DNA of 64,000 bases from Hirschia sp964351655 (GCA_964351655.1 CAYGPD010000005.1:62001-126000), one strand, 5' to 3'; shown: positions 42,866-52,764, counted from the first letter of the stretch. The notes: generated by a model from the sequence alone, not told the origin. Translations and numbers: made by a program.

Positions 42866-43615
42866 TTAGAATGGGTTCACAGCTTCAACAGCGCGTTGAG
42901 AAAAGCCTGCGCGTTGCAAATTGGAAAGATCTCCACGACCGCCGTAAGAGATGCGTGCCTGCGCCAATTGTGTGTGTGATATTGTGTTGGTCGCAGAAAT
43001 ATCTTGGGGCCTAATAATGCCGCCAACAAGAAGTTCACGAACTTCATTGTTTACTTTGACTTCTTGAGACCCAGCGATCACCAAATTACCATTTGGAAGT
43101 TTTTGCGTAATCACAGCGGCAACAGTCAGATTAATGGACTCTGCGCGGTTCACTGTACCTGTTCCGTTGGAAGTAGACGATGATCCAAAGTCTGCTCCTG
43201 GAGACAAGCCAATACCACCGGGAATATTGCGGTCGATCAATTCGTTCAAACCAAACATCGCGTTCATTTCCGCACTGGTTGAGCCAGACTTGCTGCGGGA
43301 TGTGGTGTTGTTAACTTGCGCTTGATCAGAAATCGCAATGTTCACGGTTAGAATATCGCCAATATTTCCAGCACGTTGATCATCAAAGAAAGATCGGGCA
43401 CCTGTACGCCATAGCGAATTTTGTGAATAGTTTTGTGCTAAAGGTGCCGGTTGCGGCATTGAAACAGGATAAGGCCCAGCAACCATTGCCGGATTCTGAA
43501 TTGGTGTCAGCTCAGGTGACGCCATTTTGTCTGATATGCCGGATGTCGAGCACGCGCCAAGCATTGCTGTCATGGCTACTGTTGCAGCTGTTTTGAATGT
43601 GTAGGTATCGTTCAT
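42866..43615 (-). CDS. flgH: Flagellar L-ring lipoprotein FlgH
   Basis: A 249-residue outer-membrane lipoprotein that forms the L ring. The signal ends in the lipobox LGAC (Cys22). The family blocks SLWR.GARSFFDDQRA..IGDILTV.I and the late NGNLVI.G..EV.VN....L..GIIRP.DI are clear. It is last in the reverse-strand series flgF-flgG-flgA-flgH, the caulobacter order. Confidence 0.96.
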   Translation of the reverse strand: MNDTYTFKTAATVAMTAMLGACSTSGISDKMASPELTPIQNPAMVAGPYPVSMPQPAPLAQNYSQNSLWRTGARSFFDDQRAGNIGDILTVNIAISDQAQVNNTTSRSKSGSTSAEMNAMFGLNELIDRNIPGGIGLSPGADFGSSSTSNGTGTVNRAESINLTVAAVITQKLPNGNLVIAGSQEVKVNNEVRELLVGGIIRPQDISATNTISHTQLAQARISYGGRGDLSNLQRAGFSQRAVEAVNPF

Positions 43616-43650
43616 CTTGGTCTCAATTCTTAACGGCTGATTTATTGGGT

Positions 43651-44400
43651 TTATCGGTCAAGTACGCGAGCTTCGCCCGCACCCGACACAATTGCATCTA
43701 TAGTTCTTTTAGAATAATTGTTCAGCACACGAACGGGGGCACCCATTGCAGCATCCATCAAAGCTTTTCCATCAACAGACAGACGTAAGCCTCCCTTGAT
43801 GTATGTCAGCGTTACAGGATCGCCTTTTTTTATAAGGGCAGGTGTTTGTACATCACTGATACGAAATGCTGTCTCTGCGCGTACAGACCTTAAAAGCTCT
43901 TTGCCTACAACATCTGCTTTTTGCGACGGCGTTCCAGTTGGGCGTAAGCCGTTCTTGGGCGGCGCGATCCAGATAAGGTCATTTGCGCTAATAATATCAC
44001 CGCGAGAGAAATTGCTATTCAATGCGAGTAAGTGCTCCGAGGTCGGAGGCGAGTTGTCGGCAGGCAGCAATGCCTTAGCGGCTTCGCGCTTAACTTGTTC
44101 CATCGTTTCCGCGGAGTAACGAGAAACAACGATGGGTGCAGTCTGGTTGCTGGGGAAATATACCCCGTTTTCGCGCGCAATATTGCCCACAAATTGAGGG
44201 TCCAATTTCATTGTCTGCCCCGGATCGGGCGAAGGCGCAACGCGCACATTGGCCAGTGGACCTGATGCTTCAGCCACATCTCCAAGTGTAATCCATGGGC
44301 CAGAGACAGATACTGAAGTATCTGCGCTGTCAGCTTTCGCATGCGGTGCACACGCCAACATGGCTGCAAGAAAAGTCAAATGGAAAAGTGTATTACGCAT
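43651..44400 (-). CDS. flgA: Flagellar P-ring assembly chaperone FlgA
   Basis: A 249-residue periplasmic protein with a signal peptide (about 1-23, HAKA/DSA). The SAF-like domain is in the second half (RGDIISANDLIWI...), followed by conserved PV.R...A.R......TPALIKKGD.VTL and a final VRVLN..SKRTI-type segment. FlgA helps FlgI polymerise. It lies 23 bases after flgG and 35 before flgH on the same strand. Confidence 0.93.
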   Translation of the reverse strand: MRNTLFHLTFLAAMLACAPHAKADSADTSVSVSGPWITLGDVAEASGPLANVRVAPSPDPGQTMKLDPQFVGNIARENGVYFPSNQTAPIVVSRYSAETMEQVKREAAKALLPADNSPPTSEHLLALNSNFSRGDIISANDLIWIAPPKNGLRPTGTPSQKADVVGKELLRSVRAETAFRISDVQTPALIKKGDPVTLTYIKGGLRLSVDGKALMDAAMGAPVRVLNNYSKRTIDAIVSGAGEARVLDR

Positions 44401-44423
44401 GTCGAATGTGTCCGCTTATCTCA

Positions 44424-45209
44424 CTATTTCAATTGTGCTGTTGTTTGCAGCATTTCATCGGTTGATGTGATAACTTTGGAATTCATTTCATACGCACGCT
44501 GTGCGGTAATAAGTGCTGAAATTTCAGTCACAGCATTCACGTTGGAAGTTTCCAGAAAGCCTTGCAAAATTGTTCCATATCCAATCGCGCCCGCTTGGCC
44601 TATGTTTGCAGCACCAGATGCAACTGTTTCAAGAAGTAAGTTGTCTCCGATAGCGTCTAGGCCTGCGGGATTTACAAAGCGCGCAAGCTCCAGTGCACCT
44701 AAATCCGTAGGGTCTGTGGCTCCTGCTGTTGTAGCAGACACAGTTCCTTGCGCGTTGATAGTGATGCTAAGCGTATCTACAGGAACGGTAATGCCTGGAG
44801 ACACTGTGTATCCATCTTCAGTTACGATTTGACCGTCGCCATTGACAGAGAAGTTCCCAGCACGAGTGTATGCATCACGTCCATCTGGCAATTGAACGAT
44901 AAAATACCCATCACCTTGCATGGATAGATCGTAAGGATTACCAGTTTGCTGCGTGTTACCGTGTTCCATAATGCGATATACAGAGCCGGTTTTTACACCT
45001 GTACCCACTTGCACACCCGTTGGCACAACTGTGTTCGCATCGGAAGAAGATACACCCATTTTTTCGATATTCGTATACAGAAGGTCCTGAAATTCAGCGC
45101 GTTGGCGTTTAAAGCCGGTTGTGTTCATGTTGGCGATGTTGTTCGAGATTACCTCAACATTAAGCTGTTGAGCTTGCATCCCTGAAGCGGCTGTACTGAG
45201 TGCACGCAT
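44424..45209 (-). CDS. flgG: Flagellar distal rod protein FlgG
   Basis: A 261-residue rod protein. MRALSTAASGMQAQQ opens the conserved N-terminal helix, followed by NIANMNTTGFKRQRAEFQDLLY. The C-terminal rod motif reads LE.SNVN.VTEI..LI.AQRAYEMN.K. Length is the family norm (260-262). It is downstream of flgF with a 58-base gap. Confidence 0.97.
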   Translation of the reverse strand: MRALSTAASGMQAQQLNVEVISNNIANMNTTGFKRQRAEFQDLLYTNIEKMGVSSSDANTVVPTGVQVGTGVKTGSVYRIMEHGNTQQTGNPYDLSMQGDGYFIVQLPDGRDAYTRAGNFSVNGDGQIVTEDGYTVSPGITVPVDTLSITINAQGTVSATTAGATDPTDLGALELARFVNPAGLDAIGDNLLLETVASGAANIGQAGAIGYGTILQGFLETSNVNAVTEISALITAQRAYEMNSKVITSTDEMLQTTAQLK

Positions 45210-45267
45210 GAACTAATTCCTCTTACCATTTGCTAGCTGACGCCAGACTTGAACTTATGTGTTTTAA

Positions 45268-46035
45268 CTAGCGGACCTGAGCGAGTTTACGTATCGCTTG
45301 CTCTCGCATGTCATTTGAATTTGAAATGAGCTTTGCCACGCTCTGATAGGCGCGTGAAATCTCGATCATCTGTGTCATCTCCACGATGGGAGAGACGTTA
45401 GAGCTTTCGACAAAACCTTGCGCAATTGTCACTTGTGCATCGATGGGTTCTTGATCGCCGGGTACATATAAATTGTTACCTACTTTTTCCAATGCAGCGG
45501 GAACTTCAAATGTCTTGAGTTTGAACTGACCGATCTGTGCGCCATCTTGCATGATAGAGCCGTCTTTATTGATCACGATTTCGCCGCCCGCAGGATCTAT
45601 TGCAATAGGGACACCATCAGCGAGCAATGTTTCACCGTCCAACACTTCGCCTTCGCCGCGTAGCAAATAGCCATTGCGTGTGACGAGCATACCATCGGGG
45701 CTCATCGAGAATTCACCGTCGCGTGTATAGAAAACGTCACCATTGGGGGCTTCAACTTCAAAAAAGCCATCGCCATTGATTGCCATATCAAGCGGATTTC
45801 CAGTTTGCGTGAAGCTGCCGGTATTCATATCGCGTTGCAGCTGCCAGCCTTGCGCGAATGTAATATCATGAGGGTTTTCGTTCGCACGTGCAGGACGTTC
45901 GGTAATTGCGTGGTTCACGAGATGCTCAACTTTGAATCCAGTTGTGTTCATGTTGGCAAGATTGTTGGCCGTCACATCCATACGTTTACGCAGTAATTCC
46001 TGCGTTGACAGACCAATTGCGAGTGAATTGTCCAT
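45268..46035 (-). CDS. flgF: Flagellar proximal rod protein FlgF
   Basis: A 255-residue rod protein related to FlgG. It shares NNLANMNTTGFK at the N-terminus and ESSNVSPIVEMTQMIEISRAYQS at the C-terminus. I take ATG 46035 (MDNSLAIGLS...), which gives the family's usual beginning; the frame stays open to 46164, but that part has no rod-protein character. It is first in flgF-flgG-flgA-flgH and divergent from fliL. Confidence 0.94.
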   Translation of the reverse strand: MDNSLAIGLSTQELLRKRMDVTANNLANMNTTGFKVEHLVNHAITERPARANENPHDITFAQGWQLQRDMNTGSFTQTGNPLDMAINGDGFFEVEAPNGDVFYTRDGEFSMSPDGMLVTRNGYLLRGEGEVLDGETLLADGVPIAIDPAGGEIVINKDGSIMQDGAQIGQFKLKTFEVPAALEKVGNNLYVPGDQEPIDAQVTIAQGFVESSNVSPIVEMTQMIEISRAYQSVAKLISNSNDMREQAIRKLAQVR

Positions 46036-46336
46036 TGGACCACACAAACCTGACGCGAGGCTCTGATATTTTATCAAAGGCTGCGAAAGATACCTTACCT
46101 CGCTATAACGGGGCGATAGCATCAAGCGTTCTACGCTCTTTTGCGCGGAACATGGAAGTTTCAAACTCTAAAATGACCTCATGATGGTTAACACCCTATT
46201 GAGAGAAAACAGGTCGCTGTGAATTTTTTTCCGCTTTTAGTGGGCAAATCCTACCTATCTCCATGAATCGTTAACGAAGTAGGGCGATTTTGCCCAGTAT
46301 AAGTAATTCACGCGTGAAAAGTATTGAGCAGGTCCC
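46036..46336. promoter_or_regulatory. Divergent promoter region between flgF and fliL
   Basis: A 301-base gap. It has two isolated TTAAC half-sites (46189-46193, and 46271-46275 within TCGTTAACGA). TTAA-N7-TTGA at 46189-46203 is a weak CtrA-like candidate. I could not find a TGGC-N8-TGC sigma-54 promoter facing flgF. Confidence 0.35.
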
Positions 46337-47017
46337 ATGGCGAAAGATAAAACAAAATCTGAAGACGCTGCAGGCGACGAAGAAAAGCCTGCAAAAAAGA
46401 AATTGGCTGGCAAGACAATGGTTTTGTTCATTGTTGTCCCGGCCTTGTTGATTATGGGCGGTGGTGTCGCTGTGGGGATGATGCTTGCCGGCGGCGGTAA
46501 GAAAGATGCACCCGCAGAGCATGCGGCTGCGGAAGATGATCATGGTGCGCCAAAAGCAGATGATCACGGCAAAGCAAAAGACGACCATGGTAAGGCCAAG
46601 GACGATCACGGGAAAAAAGATGACGGCCATGGCGAAAGCGCTGATGCAGGTGCGGGACATGAAGGCCCCGCGCGTGAGACAGGCACATTGCAGGTTGGTA
46701 GCACAGGCGACCCATCCTATTATATAATGCCGGACCTATTGGTGAACCTTGCCAGTCAAGATGGTGACCGACAACTTTTCTTGAAGCTGAAACTGACTCT
46801 TGAAGCCGAAGACCCGGAAATGTTTGCGGACATTCCAAAAATGCTGCCGCGTATTACGGACCAATACCAAATGTTCTTGCGAGAGCTGCGTGTAGATGAC
46901 CTTAACGGATCAGCAGGCGGCTACCGCTTGAGACTTGAATTATTGCGCCGGATTAATATTGCAATCGCGCCGTCACGTGTGGATGCGGTGCTGATCGAAG
47001 AAATGCTTGTGCAATAG
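46337..47017 (+). CDS. fliL: Flagellar basal body-associated protein FliL with His/Asp-rich linker
   Basis: A 226-residue single-pass membrane protein that supports the stator. A charged cytoplasmic N-terminus, a membrane helix at about 28-51 and a periplasmic FliL domain (about 120-226, ending in the conserved DAVLIEEMLVQ-type segment) are visible. Between helix and domain, residues 61-109 are unusually rich in His, Asp and Lys, with DHG repeated at 68, 76, 83 and 90. Ordinary FliL linkers are shorter. fliM follows after 12 bases. Confidence 0.93.
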   Translation: MAKDKTKSEDAAGDEEKPAKKKLAGKTMVLFIVVPALLIMGGGVAVGMMLAGGGKKDAPAEHAAAEDDHGAPKADDHGKAKDDHGKAKDDHGKKDDGHGESADAGAGHEGPARETGTLQVGSTGDPSYYIMPDLLVNLASQDGDRQLFLKLKLTLEAEDPEMFADIPKMLPRITDQYQMFLRELRVDDLNGSAGGYRLRLELLRRINIAIAPSRVDAVLIEEMLVQ

Positions 47018-47029
47018 GAGCATTGATTT

Positions 47030-48157
47030 ATGGCGGATGAAGATTGGGATGTAGACGGCGGCGGATCGAGTAACTTCGATGAAGACATGGCAGCCGCATG
47101 GGAAGCAGAGCTTGCGAATGAAGCTGAAGCTGATCTAGATCCTGCAAATATGGCGCAAAGTGCAGCTGGTTCGGAACGTATTCTGAACCAAGACGAGATT
47201 GACTCGCTGCTGGGCTTTTCTCTTGAGGATGACGATGATGGCAAAGGTTCGGGTATCCGTTCCATCATCAACTCTGCTCACGTATCCTATGAGCGGTTGC
47301 CGATGCTTGAGGTGGTATTTGACCGCCTTGTGCGATTGCTCACGACGAGTTTGCGTAACTTCACATCCGACAACGTAGAAGTATCGTTGGATTCTATCGC
47401 CAGCATGCGTTTTGGAGATTACCTAAATTCTATTCCATTGCCTGCGATCCTGTCAGTGTTTAGAGCACGTCAACTTGATAATTATGGACTGGTTACTGTC
47501 GACTCAAACCTTATTTATTCCATTGTGGATGTATTGCTTGGTGGACGTCGTGGTACAGCGGCCATGCGTGTGGAGGGGCGTCCGTATACGACGATTGAGC
47601 GCATGTTGGTGACGCGACTTGTTGAGGTGATTTTAGCGGATGCCAAAAAGGCATTTAATCCACTTACGGAAGTGGATTTTGATTTGGACCGTATCGAAAC
47701 CAACCCGCGTTTCGCTGCAATTGCCCAGCCAGCAAACGCTGCAATTCTAGTGCGATTACGTGTGGACATGGAAGATCGCGGCGGTCGCTGCGAGCTTATG
47801 TTGCCGTATGCCACGCTCGAACCTATTCGCAAAATGCTGCTACAAAACTTCATGGGTGAGAAGTTTGGTAATGACAATATTTGGGAAGGTCACCTTGCCA
47901 CAGAAATCTGGACTGCGCCGACAAATGTGCGTGTCGTAATTGATGAATTTGAACAACCCCTTGGCCGAATGATGAGCCTTGAAGTCGGTGATACGCTCCT
48001 GATGAATGCGGGACAGACGTCAAAAGTCTCGCTTCGCTGTGGTGATATTTATCTAACAGAAGGCCAAATTGGGCGTATTGGAAAAAAAGTGGCAGTGCGC
48101 GTTGATGCACCGCTTGAAGGGGTCGCGAAAAAGCGTCTCGTGGAGAGTAAAATATGA
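47030..48157 (+). CDS. fliM: Flagellar motor switch protein FliM
   Basis: A 375-residue C-ring protein that binds CheY-P and sets rotation. After an acidic N-terminus come LNQDEIDSLLGF, SYERLPMLEVVFDRLVR, and the middle-domain residues DSNLIYSIVDVLLGGRRG. The SpoA-like C-terminus includes ILNM-type MSLEVGDTLLMN and GQIGRIGKKVAVRV. It is longer than E. coli FliM (334) because of the acidic leader. It overlaps the DUF6468 gene by four bases. Confidence 0.96.
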   Translation: MADEDWDVDGGGSSNFDEDMAAAWEAELANEAEADLDPANMAQSAAGSERILNQDEIDSLLGFSLEDDDDGKGSGIRSIINSAHVSYERLPMLEVVFDRLVRLLTTSLRNFTSDNVEVSLDSIASMRFGDYLNSIPLPAILSVFRARQLDNYGLVTVDSNLIYSIVDVLLGGRRGTAAMRVEGRPYTTIERMLVTRLVEVILADAKKAFNPLTEVDFDLDRIETNPRFAAIAQPANAAILVRLRVDMEDRGGRCELMLPYATLEPIRKMLLQNFMGEKFGNDNIWEGHLATEIWTAPTNVRVVIDEFEQPLGRMMSLEVGDTLLMNAGQTSKVSLRCGDIYLTEGQIGRIGKKVAVRVDAPLEGVAKKRLVESKI

Positions 48158-48471
48158 CCATCTCACCATCCATGATTGTGGATATATTTTTGATTGTTCT
48201 GTTGCTCATCGCAATTGCGTATTTTTGGCGTCTAGACAATCGTTTGAAGGCGATAAAATCGGGGCGGGATACGATGCTAGAAGCCACAAAGGAGTTGGCG
48301 GTGACAATCAATCAAGCTCAAGCCACGATTGCCGACCTTAAAACATCTTCAACAGAAGTTGGTGCTAAACTTCAAGCTCAGATTGATGAAGCGCGCGCTT
48401 TGCATAAGCGTGGTCAGGAAACATCTGTACAGCACGGTGACGCAGGTCTGCGCCGCCGCAACACATATTAG
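48154..48471 (+). CDS. DUF6468-type flagellar operon protein
   Basis: A 105-residue protein with one N-terminal membrane helix (about 6-26, DIFLIVLLLIAIAYF) and a helical, coiled-coil-like body, ending in a basic tail. Proteins of this description sit between fliM and a motE-like gene in many alphaproteobacterial flagellar operons. A precise function is not known; a role near the switch or stator is inferred. It overlaps fliM (ATGA), and the next gene begins 11 bases on. Confidence 0.8.
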   Translation: MTISPSMIVDIFLIVLLLIAIAYFWRLDNRLKAIKSGRDTMLEATKELAVTINQAQATIADLKTSSTEVGAKLQAQIDEARALHKRGQETSVQHGDAGLRRRNTY

Positions 48472-48482
48472 GAGTTGGGATA

Positions 48483-49214
48483 ATGGCTAAAACAATTCGC
48501 CTCATGCCAGCTTTAATTGCTGTGTCTATCGGCTCTCTTGGTTTTAAAGCTGTGAATATTGCTGAAGCAGCAACCGATGCAAAAGAACCAGATCACGCAG
48601 AAGCGCCTGAGCAAGCAGAAAATGACGGGTATGATGCGCCAGATGTTCAAGATGATGATGGTTTGCACGATTCAAATTCTAGCCACGATGACATGACTGA
48701 AGTGGATTTTTCTGAAGTTCCAGATTCAGGTGATAGCGCGTGTATGGCTGTCCCTGATTTTTCTGCTGAAACGGGGCTATCACAGTATGAGATACAAGTG
48801 CTCCGTTCACTGGCAGATCGTCGTTTAGAGCTGGATGATCGTGCCGATCAATTGGACACTCGTGAGCAATTGGCAGCGGCAGCTGAAGCGCGCTTGGATG
48901 AGCAAATCGCCGAAATTAAAAGTCTTGAGACAAGTGTTCAAGCACTCCTTACGTCGATGGAGCAAAAGCGCGATGAGCGTCTTGAGGGCTTGGTGAGTGT
49001 GTATCAAAGTATGAAGCCCAAAGATGCTGCACGCATCTTTGAAACGCTCAGCGATGATGTGTTGCTCGAAGTGTCTCAACGTATGAAATATGCACAATTA
49101 GGGGCGATCATGTCTTCCATGTCTTCCAAACGTGCAGAACACTTAACGCGCCTCTTGGCAGAGCGAGCTGAATTGCCTGAATCTGCTGATGAACTATTAG
49201 CGCAGGCTGGGTAA
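48483..49214 (+). CDS. motE: MotE-like flagellar protein
   Basis: A 243-residue protein. A signal/anchor (about 1-30) is followed by an acidic His-rich stretch (about 34-85). A coiled coil (about 105-165: LRSLADRRLELDDRADQLDTR) comes next, then an MgtE-N-like domain (about 165-230, MKPKDAARIFETLSDDVLLEVSQRM). This layout matches MotE, a periplasmic chaperone for the stator partner MotC in rhizobia. A motC gene is not in the window. AGGAG precedes the ATG by eight bases. Confidence 0.85.
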   Translation: MAKTIRLMPALIAVSIGSLGFKAVNIAEAATDAKEPDHAEAPEQAENDGYDAPDVQDDDGLHDSNSSHDDMTEVDFSEVPDSGDSACMAVPDFSAETGLSQYEIQVLRSLADRRLELDDRADQLDTREQLAAAAEARLDEQIAEIKSLETSVQALLTSMEQKRDERLEGLVSVYQSMKPKDAARIFETLSDDVLLEVSQRMKYAQLGAIMSSMSSKRAEHLTRLLAERAELPESADELLAQAG

Positions 49215-49221
49215 GCAAGCA

Positions 49222-52200
49222 TTGAAAAAATCCCGCTCCATATTCTTCCGGTCATTGGGCTTAAAAGCGCTAAAGCTTGGGTTGGTGATATCACTCTTGC
49301 CCGTTGCTTTGAGCCAACAGGCTTGGGCACAACGCGCTGTATCCTTGAGTGCGGATGATAAGGGGAGCTATGCGCGGCTCGTTGCAAAGTGGTCGGATGG
49401 AGAGGAAACAGCACCTCCTGTAGAAGCAAGTATTCAAAGCCGCGTGCTTGTATTGAAATTTTCAGAGCCGGTTGTATTGGACATGACCCCGCTTAGGGAT
49501 AATTTGTCCAATTGGGTTGCGTTGGCGCGAATGGATGCCGATGGAAAAACAGCGCGCATAGCGTTAAAAAAACAAGATACGCGATTACATATTTCAAAAT
49601 CTATCGATCTTGTTTCAGTGGATATTCTTCCCGAAGAAAATACCAAAGACCCAGCGGATATCATTTCTCCCTTAGTGGAAAAGCGTAAAGCACAAGCGGT
49701 AGCTGCAAAAATTGCTGAAATACCGCCGCCGGTAGATTTTATCGATGAACTGACTGTGCGCGCATCAGAAGCAGATGGCCGCACACGCGTTGCATTTTAT
49801 TGGCCGACAGATGTTGAATTCTCAGCTGAACAGTCTGGAAATAAATATGCAGTGAAATTTAATCGTCGTGCAAAGCCAGATATTGCACACTTAAATATCG
49901 ATCCACCTGCTGAAATTACCCGCGCAAATTTTGAAAATGATGATTTGGGAATGTTGTTCAATTTGCAGATAGCAAATGATGTCACGCCAAACATTTATAA
50001 AGAAGATAAAGTTGTTGTGATTGATCTAGCATCACGCGAGGCGGTTGAAGCAGCGGAAAAAGAAAAGCAGATGCGGGATGCTATGTTAGCAGCAGCTACG
50101 CACGAAGATGACACAGCTAAATCTGAGCCACGTCAGACAAATCACACCCCTAAGGCTGAGGTGCATCAGGCAGCAAGCACGCCGCCACCAGAAACCAAAT
50201 CCAGTCCAATGAAATTGGAATTGCCGCAGGGTGCTCCGGAAAAAGTCGTGTTTGGATCAGCCTCCGAGGCAATGGGATTGACACGTGATGTGAAACAGAC
50301 CCCAAGCCAGCAACCAGAAATATCCGTTGATACGCAAGAAGATGCAAAGCCTCGCGGTCCTAGAGAAACCTTCTTTCGTGGAGATTGGGCGGAGCCTGCG
50401 CCACTGACTAAAATTGTTAAGGCTGAAATCAATTCTCTTCAAAATGGCCTAGCAATTTCAATACCTTGGCAAGCACCTGCGCCGATAGCTGTTTTCAATA
50501 GACCACCTGCGAGTTGGATCGTTTTTGCAGTTGATTCCGATATTGAAATAAATCCAGATCAGGTACCATCGCGCTATAATATAGAAACTATCCGCGATAA
50601 AGACGTGGTCCTTATGCGTGTTGAAGCTCCTGAAGGCATGGTTGCATCCGCTGAAGCTGTAGGCACGACATGGACCATTACATATGCCCCTGCTGCCGTC
50701 CAACCCGAACGTTTCCTAAAACCAATGCGCGAAATTTCCGAAACCGGTCGCTCTAGCATCGAAACTTCTCTAATTGGCGCAGCGGGAGTGGTGTGGTTTG
50801 AAGATCCGGTAGTCGGTGATGACATAGCTGCAATTGTAGCCTTTGGACCAACATCAGCTTCAACAACACCACGAAGTTTTGTGGAAGCTGAAATGCCATC
50901 CACGGCGCATGGGTTGGTTGTAATACCCCATGCCGACGATGTCTCTGTAAAATTGCATGGTGAACGTGTTGTTGTGACATCATCTCGTGGAATGGCTTTG
51001 TCTGAAAGTGCAGGTAATTCAACAGGTACATACGCTAAGATGAAGTCTGACACTCCTACACCTGCATTTATTGACTTTGATGCGTGGGGTGGACTTGAGG
51101 GGAATTACTTTTTTTCGCGAAAAAGTGAATTAGAGCGTGCAGCAGCAACACGAGATCCATCTTCCAAAGCAGGTGCCGATGTCTTGATGGATTTGGCGCG
51201 TTTTTATATCGGCCACGATTTTGGTGCAGAAGCTTTGGGAGTTTTAGGCACTGCGTTAGATGGGCGACCCTTGCTTGAGCAGGATGCAGCTTTTCTGGGA
51301 CTTCGCGGCGCTGGATTGACCATGATGAAGCGCTATAAACTTGCAGAAGAAGATTTGTCAAAAGGAGCTTTGAGAGGAGACAAATCTGCTCTTCTTTGGA
51401 GGGGGTATGCTGCTGCAAAAATGGGGCAATGGGAGCGGTCGAACGATTTTTTCAGGCAAGCTGAAGAATTAATTTTTGCATACACGGGGCGTTGGGCTGC
51501 TGAGTTTTATACGACAGCTGCAGAAGCTGCACTTAAAGCCAATGAATTGGATCGTTCGCGGCAATTGGCGGGGCGTGCAGCTGGTACAATTTATCGTGAA
51601 CCAGCTGAAAGTGCATCACTTCTACTTGGGCGTCTTGATGAGGCTGTAGGAGAAAAAGAAAAAGCTTATAATCAGTATGTTACATTGACAAATGACGCGA
51701 GTGAGGCTGTTGCTGTGCGTGCTGAACTTCATCGTTTAGACCTCGGTGCGAAGCTGGGGAAGGTCACGCCATCAGAAGCAGCAGATCAATTGGACACTCT
51801 CCGATACCGCTGGAGAGGTGATGCTACTGAGATGGCAACTGTAGGCATCCTTGCCGATCAGTACATGAGTCTTGGCAGGTTCCGTGAAGCTTTACTGCTA
51901 ACCCAGTCTGCGGCACTAAGAAATCCCGACGAACCAGGAGCTAGAGAACTACGGATTCGATTGGTTGAATTTTTCCGTAAATTGTATCTCGACGGAGAGG
52001 CAGAGCGCTTAGATCCTATTCAAGCTTTGGCGTTGTTTTATGAATTTAAAGACTTAACGCCGATTGGCGAGGATGGGGATCGAATGATCCGCAAGCTTGC
52101 ACGTAGACTGGTGGCGTTTGACTTGCTTGATCCTGCAACGGAACTTCTACAGCACCAAGTTGATAATCGTGTGCGCGGCCAAGGTAAGGCTGTAATCGCG

Positions 52201-52764
52201 GTTGATTTGGCATCAATCTATTTGATGGACCGACAACCGGATCGTGCACTGGCTGCAATTGCGGCATCACGTCAACCCCGCTTACCACGAGAGCTGGCGC
52301 TGCAACGCCGATTGTTGGAGGCTGGCGCATATCGCGATATGGGACGTTCAGATCACGCTATCGAATTACTTGAAGGTGTTGACGGATTAGAGGCGGCGTC
52401 TATTCGCGCGGATGCGTATTGGAAGGGCGAAAAGTGGCCTGAAGCTGCAGCACAACTTGCTACTATGCTACCAGTTGCCGACCAGGCAAATAAATCCCAT
52501 ATGGATTTAGCTTTGAAGGCAGCTATCGCAGGGCGGCTTGCTAAAAATTTAGGGCTGCTGGACCGTCTAAATACTGGTTATGCTCATTTGTTTAAGGACA
52601 CGGCCAATGAGCAAAGCTTTAATCTTATAACGTCGCAGACAGATATAACAGGAGCAGCGCTTTCAGAAGCTGTTCGCCGGATGGCTGACGCCCCGCGAGT
52701 GGATGCATTTTCTGCGAGTTTAAAACAACGTTTCAATGGTGAGGATGATCCTTCACCATCTTAA
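49222..52764 (+). CDS. Large exported TPR-repeat protein of the fliL-fliM operon
   Basis: A 1180-residue protein of uncertain role. A signal peptide (about 1-35, ending QAWA) is followed by a beta-rich region (about 40-275), an acidic Pro/Thr-rich linker (about 285-395), another beta-rich region (about 395-600), and helical TPR/Sel1-like repeats from about 640 to 1150. It is probably periplasmic. The start is TTG 49222, seven bases after motE; no ATG precedes the signal. Similar large TPR genes close this operon in caulobacters, so a flagellar or stator role is inferred. Confidence 0.8.
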   Translation: MKKSRSIFFRSLGLKALKLGLVISLLPVALSQQAWAQRAVSLSADDKGSYARLVAKWSDGEETAPPVEASIQSRVLVLKFSEPVVLDMTPLRDNLSNWVALARMDADGKTARIALKKQDTRLHISKSIDLVSVDILPEENTKDPADIISPLVEKRKAQAVAAKIAEIPPPVDFIDELTVRASEADGRTRVAFYWPTDVEFSAEQSGNKYAVKFNRRAKPDIAHLNIDPPAEITRANFENDDLGMLFNLQIANDVTPNIYKEDKVVVIDLASREAVEAAEKEKQMRDAMLAAATHEDDTAKSEPRQTNHTPKAEVHQAASTPPPETKSSPMKLELPQGAPEKVVFGSASEAMGLTRDVKQTPSQQPEISVDTQEDAKPRGPRETFFRGDWAEPAPLTKIVKAEINSLQNGLAISIPWQAPAPIAVFNRPPASWIVFAVDSDIEINPDQVPSRYNIETIRDKDVVLMRVEAPEGMVASAEAVGTTWTITYAPAAVQPERFLKPMREISETGRSSIETSLIGAAGVVWFEDPVVGDDIAAIVAFGPTSASTTPRSFVEAEMPSTAHGLVVIPHADDVSVKLHGERVVVTSSRGMALSESAGNSTGTYAKMKSDTPTPAFIDFDAWGGLEGNYFFSRKSELERAAATRDPSSKAGADVLMDLARFYIGHDFGAEALGVLGTALDGRPLLEQDAAFLGLRGAGLTMMKRYKLAEEDLSKGALRGDKSALLWRGYAAAKMGQWERSNDFFRQAEELIFAYTGRWAAEFYTTAAEAALKANELDRSRQLAGRAAGTIYREPAESASLLLGRLDEAVGEKEKAYNQYVTLTNDASEAVAVRAELHRLDLGAKLGKVTPSEAADQLDTLRYRWRGDATEMATVGILADQYMSLGRFREALLLTQSAALRNPDEPGARELRIRLVEFFRKLYLDGEAERLDPIQALALFYEFKDLTPIGEDGDRMIRKLARRLVAFDLLDPATELLQHQVDNRVRGQGKAVIAVDLASIYLMDRQPDRALAAIAASRQPRLPRELALQRRLLEAGAYRDMGRSDHAIELLEGVDGLEAASIRADAYWKGEKWPEAAAQLATMLPVADQANKSHMDLALKAAIAGRLAKNLGLLDRLNTGYAHLFKDTANEQSFNLITSQTDITGAALSEAVRRMADAPRVDAFSASLKQRFNGEDDPSPS

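Noticed and set aside
46189..46203. CtrA box upstream of fliL
   Set aside because: TTAA-N7-TTGA has a mismatched second half-site and lies far from the start codon. fliL is a plausible target, but the sequence alone is not convincing.
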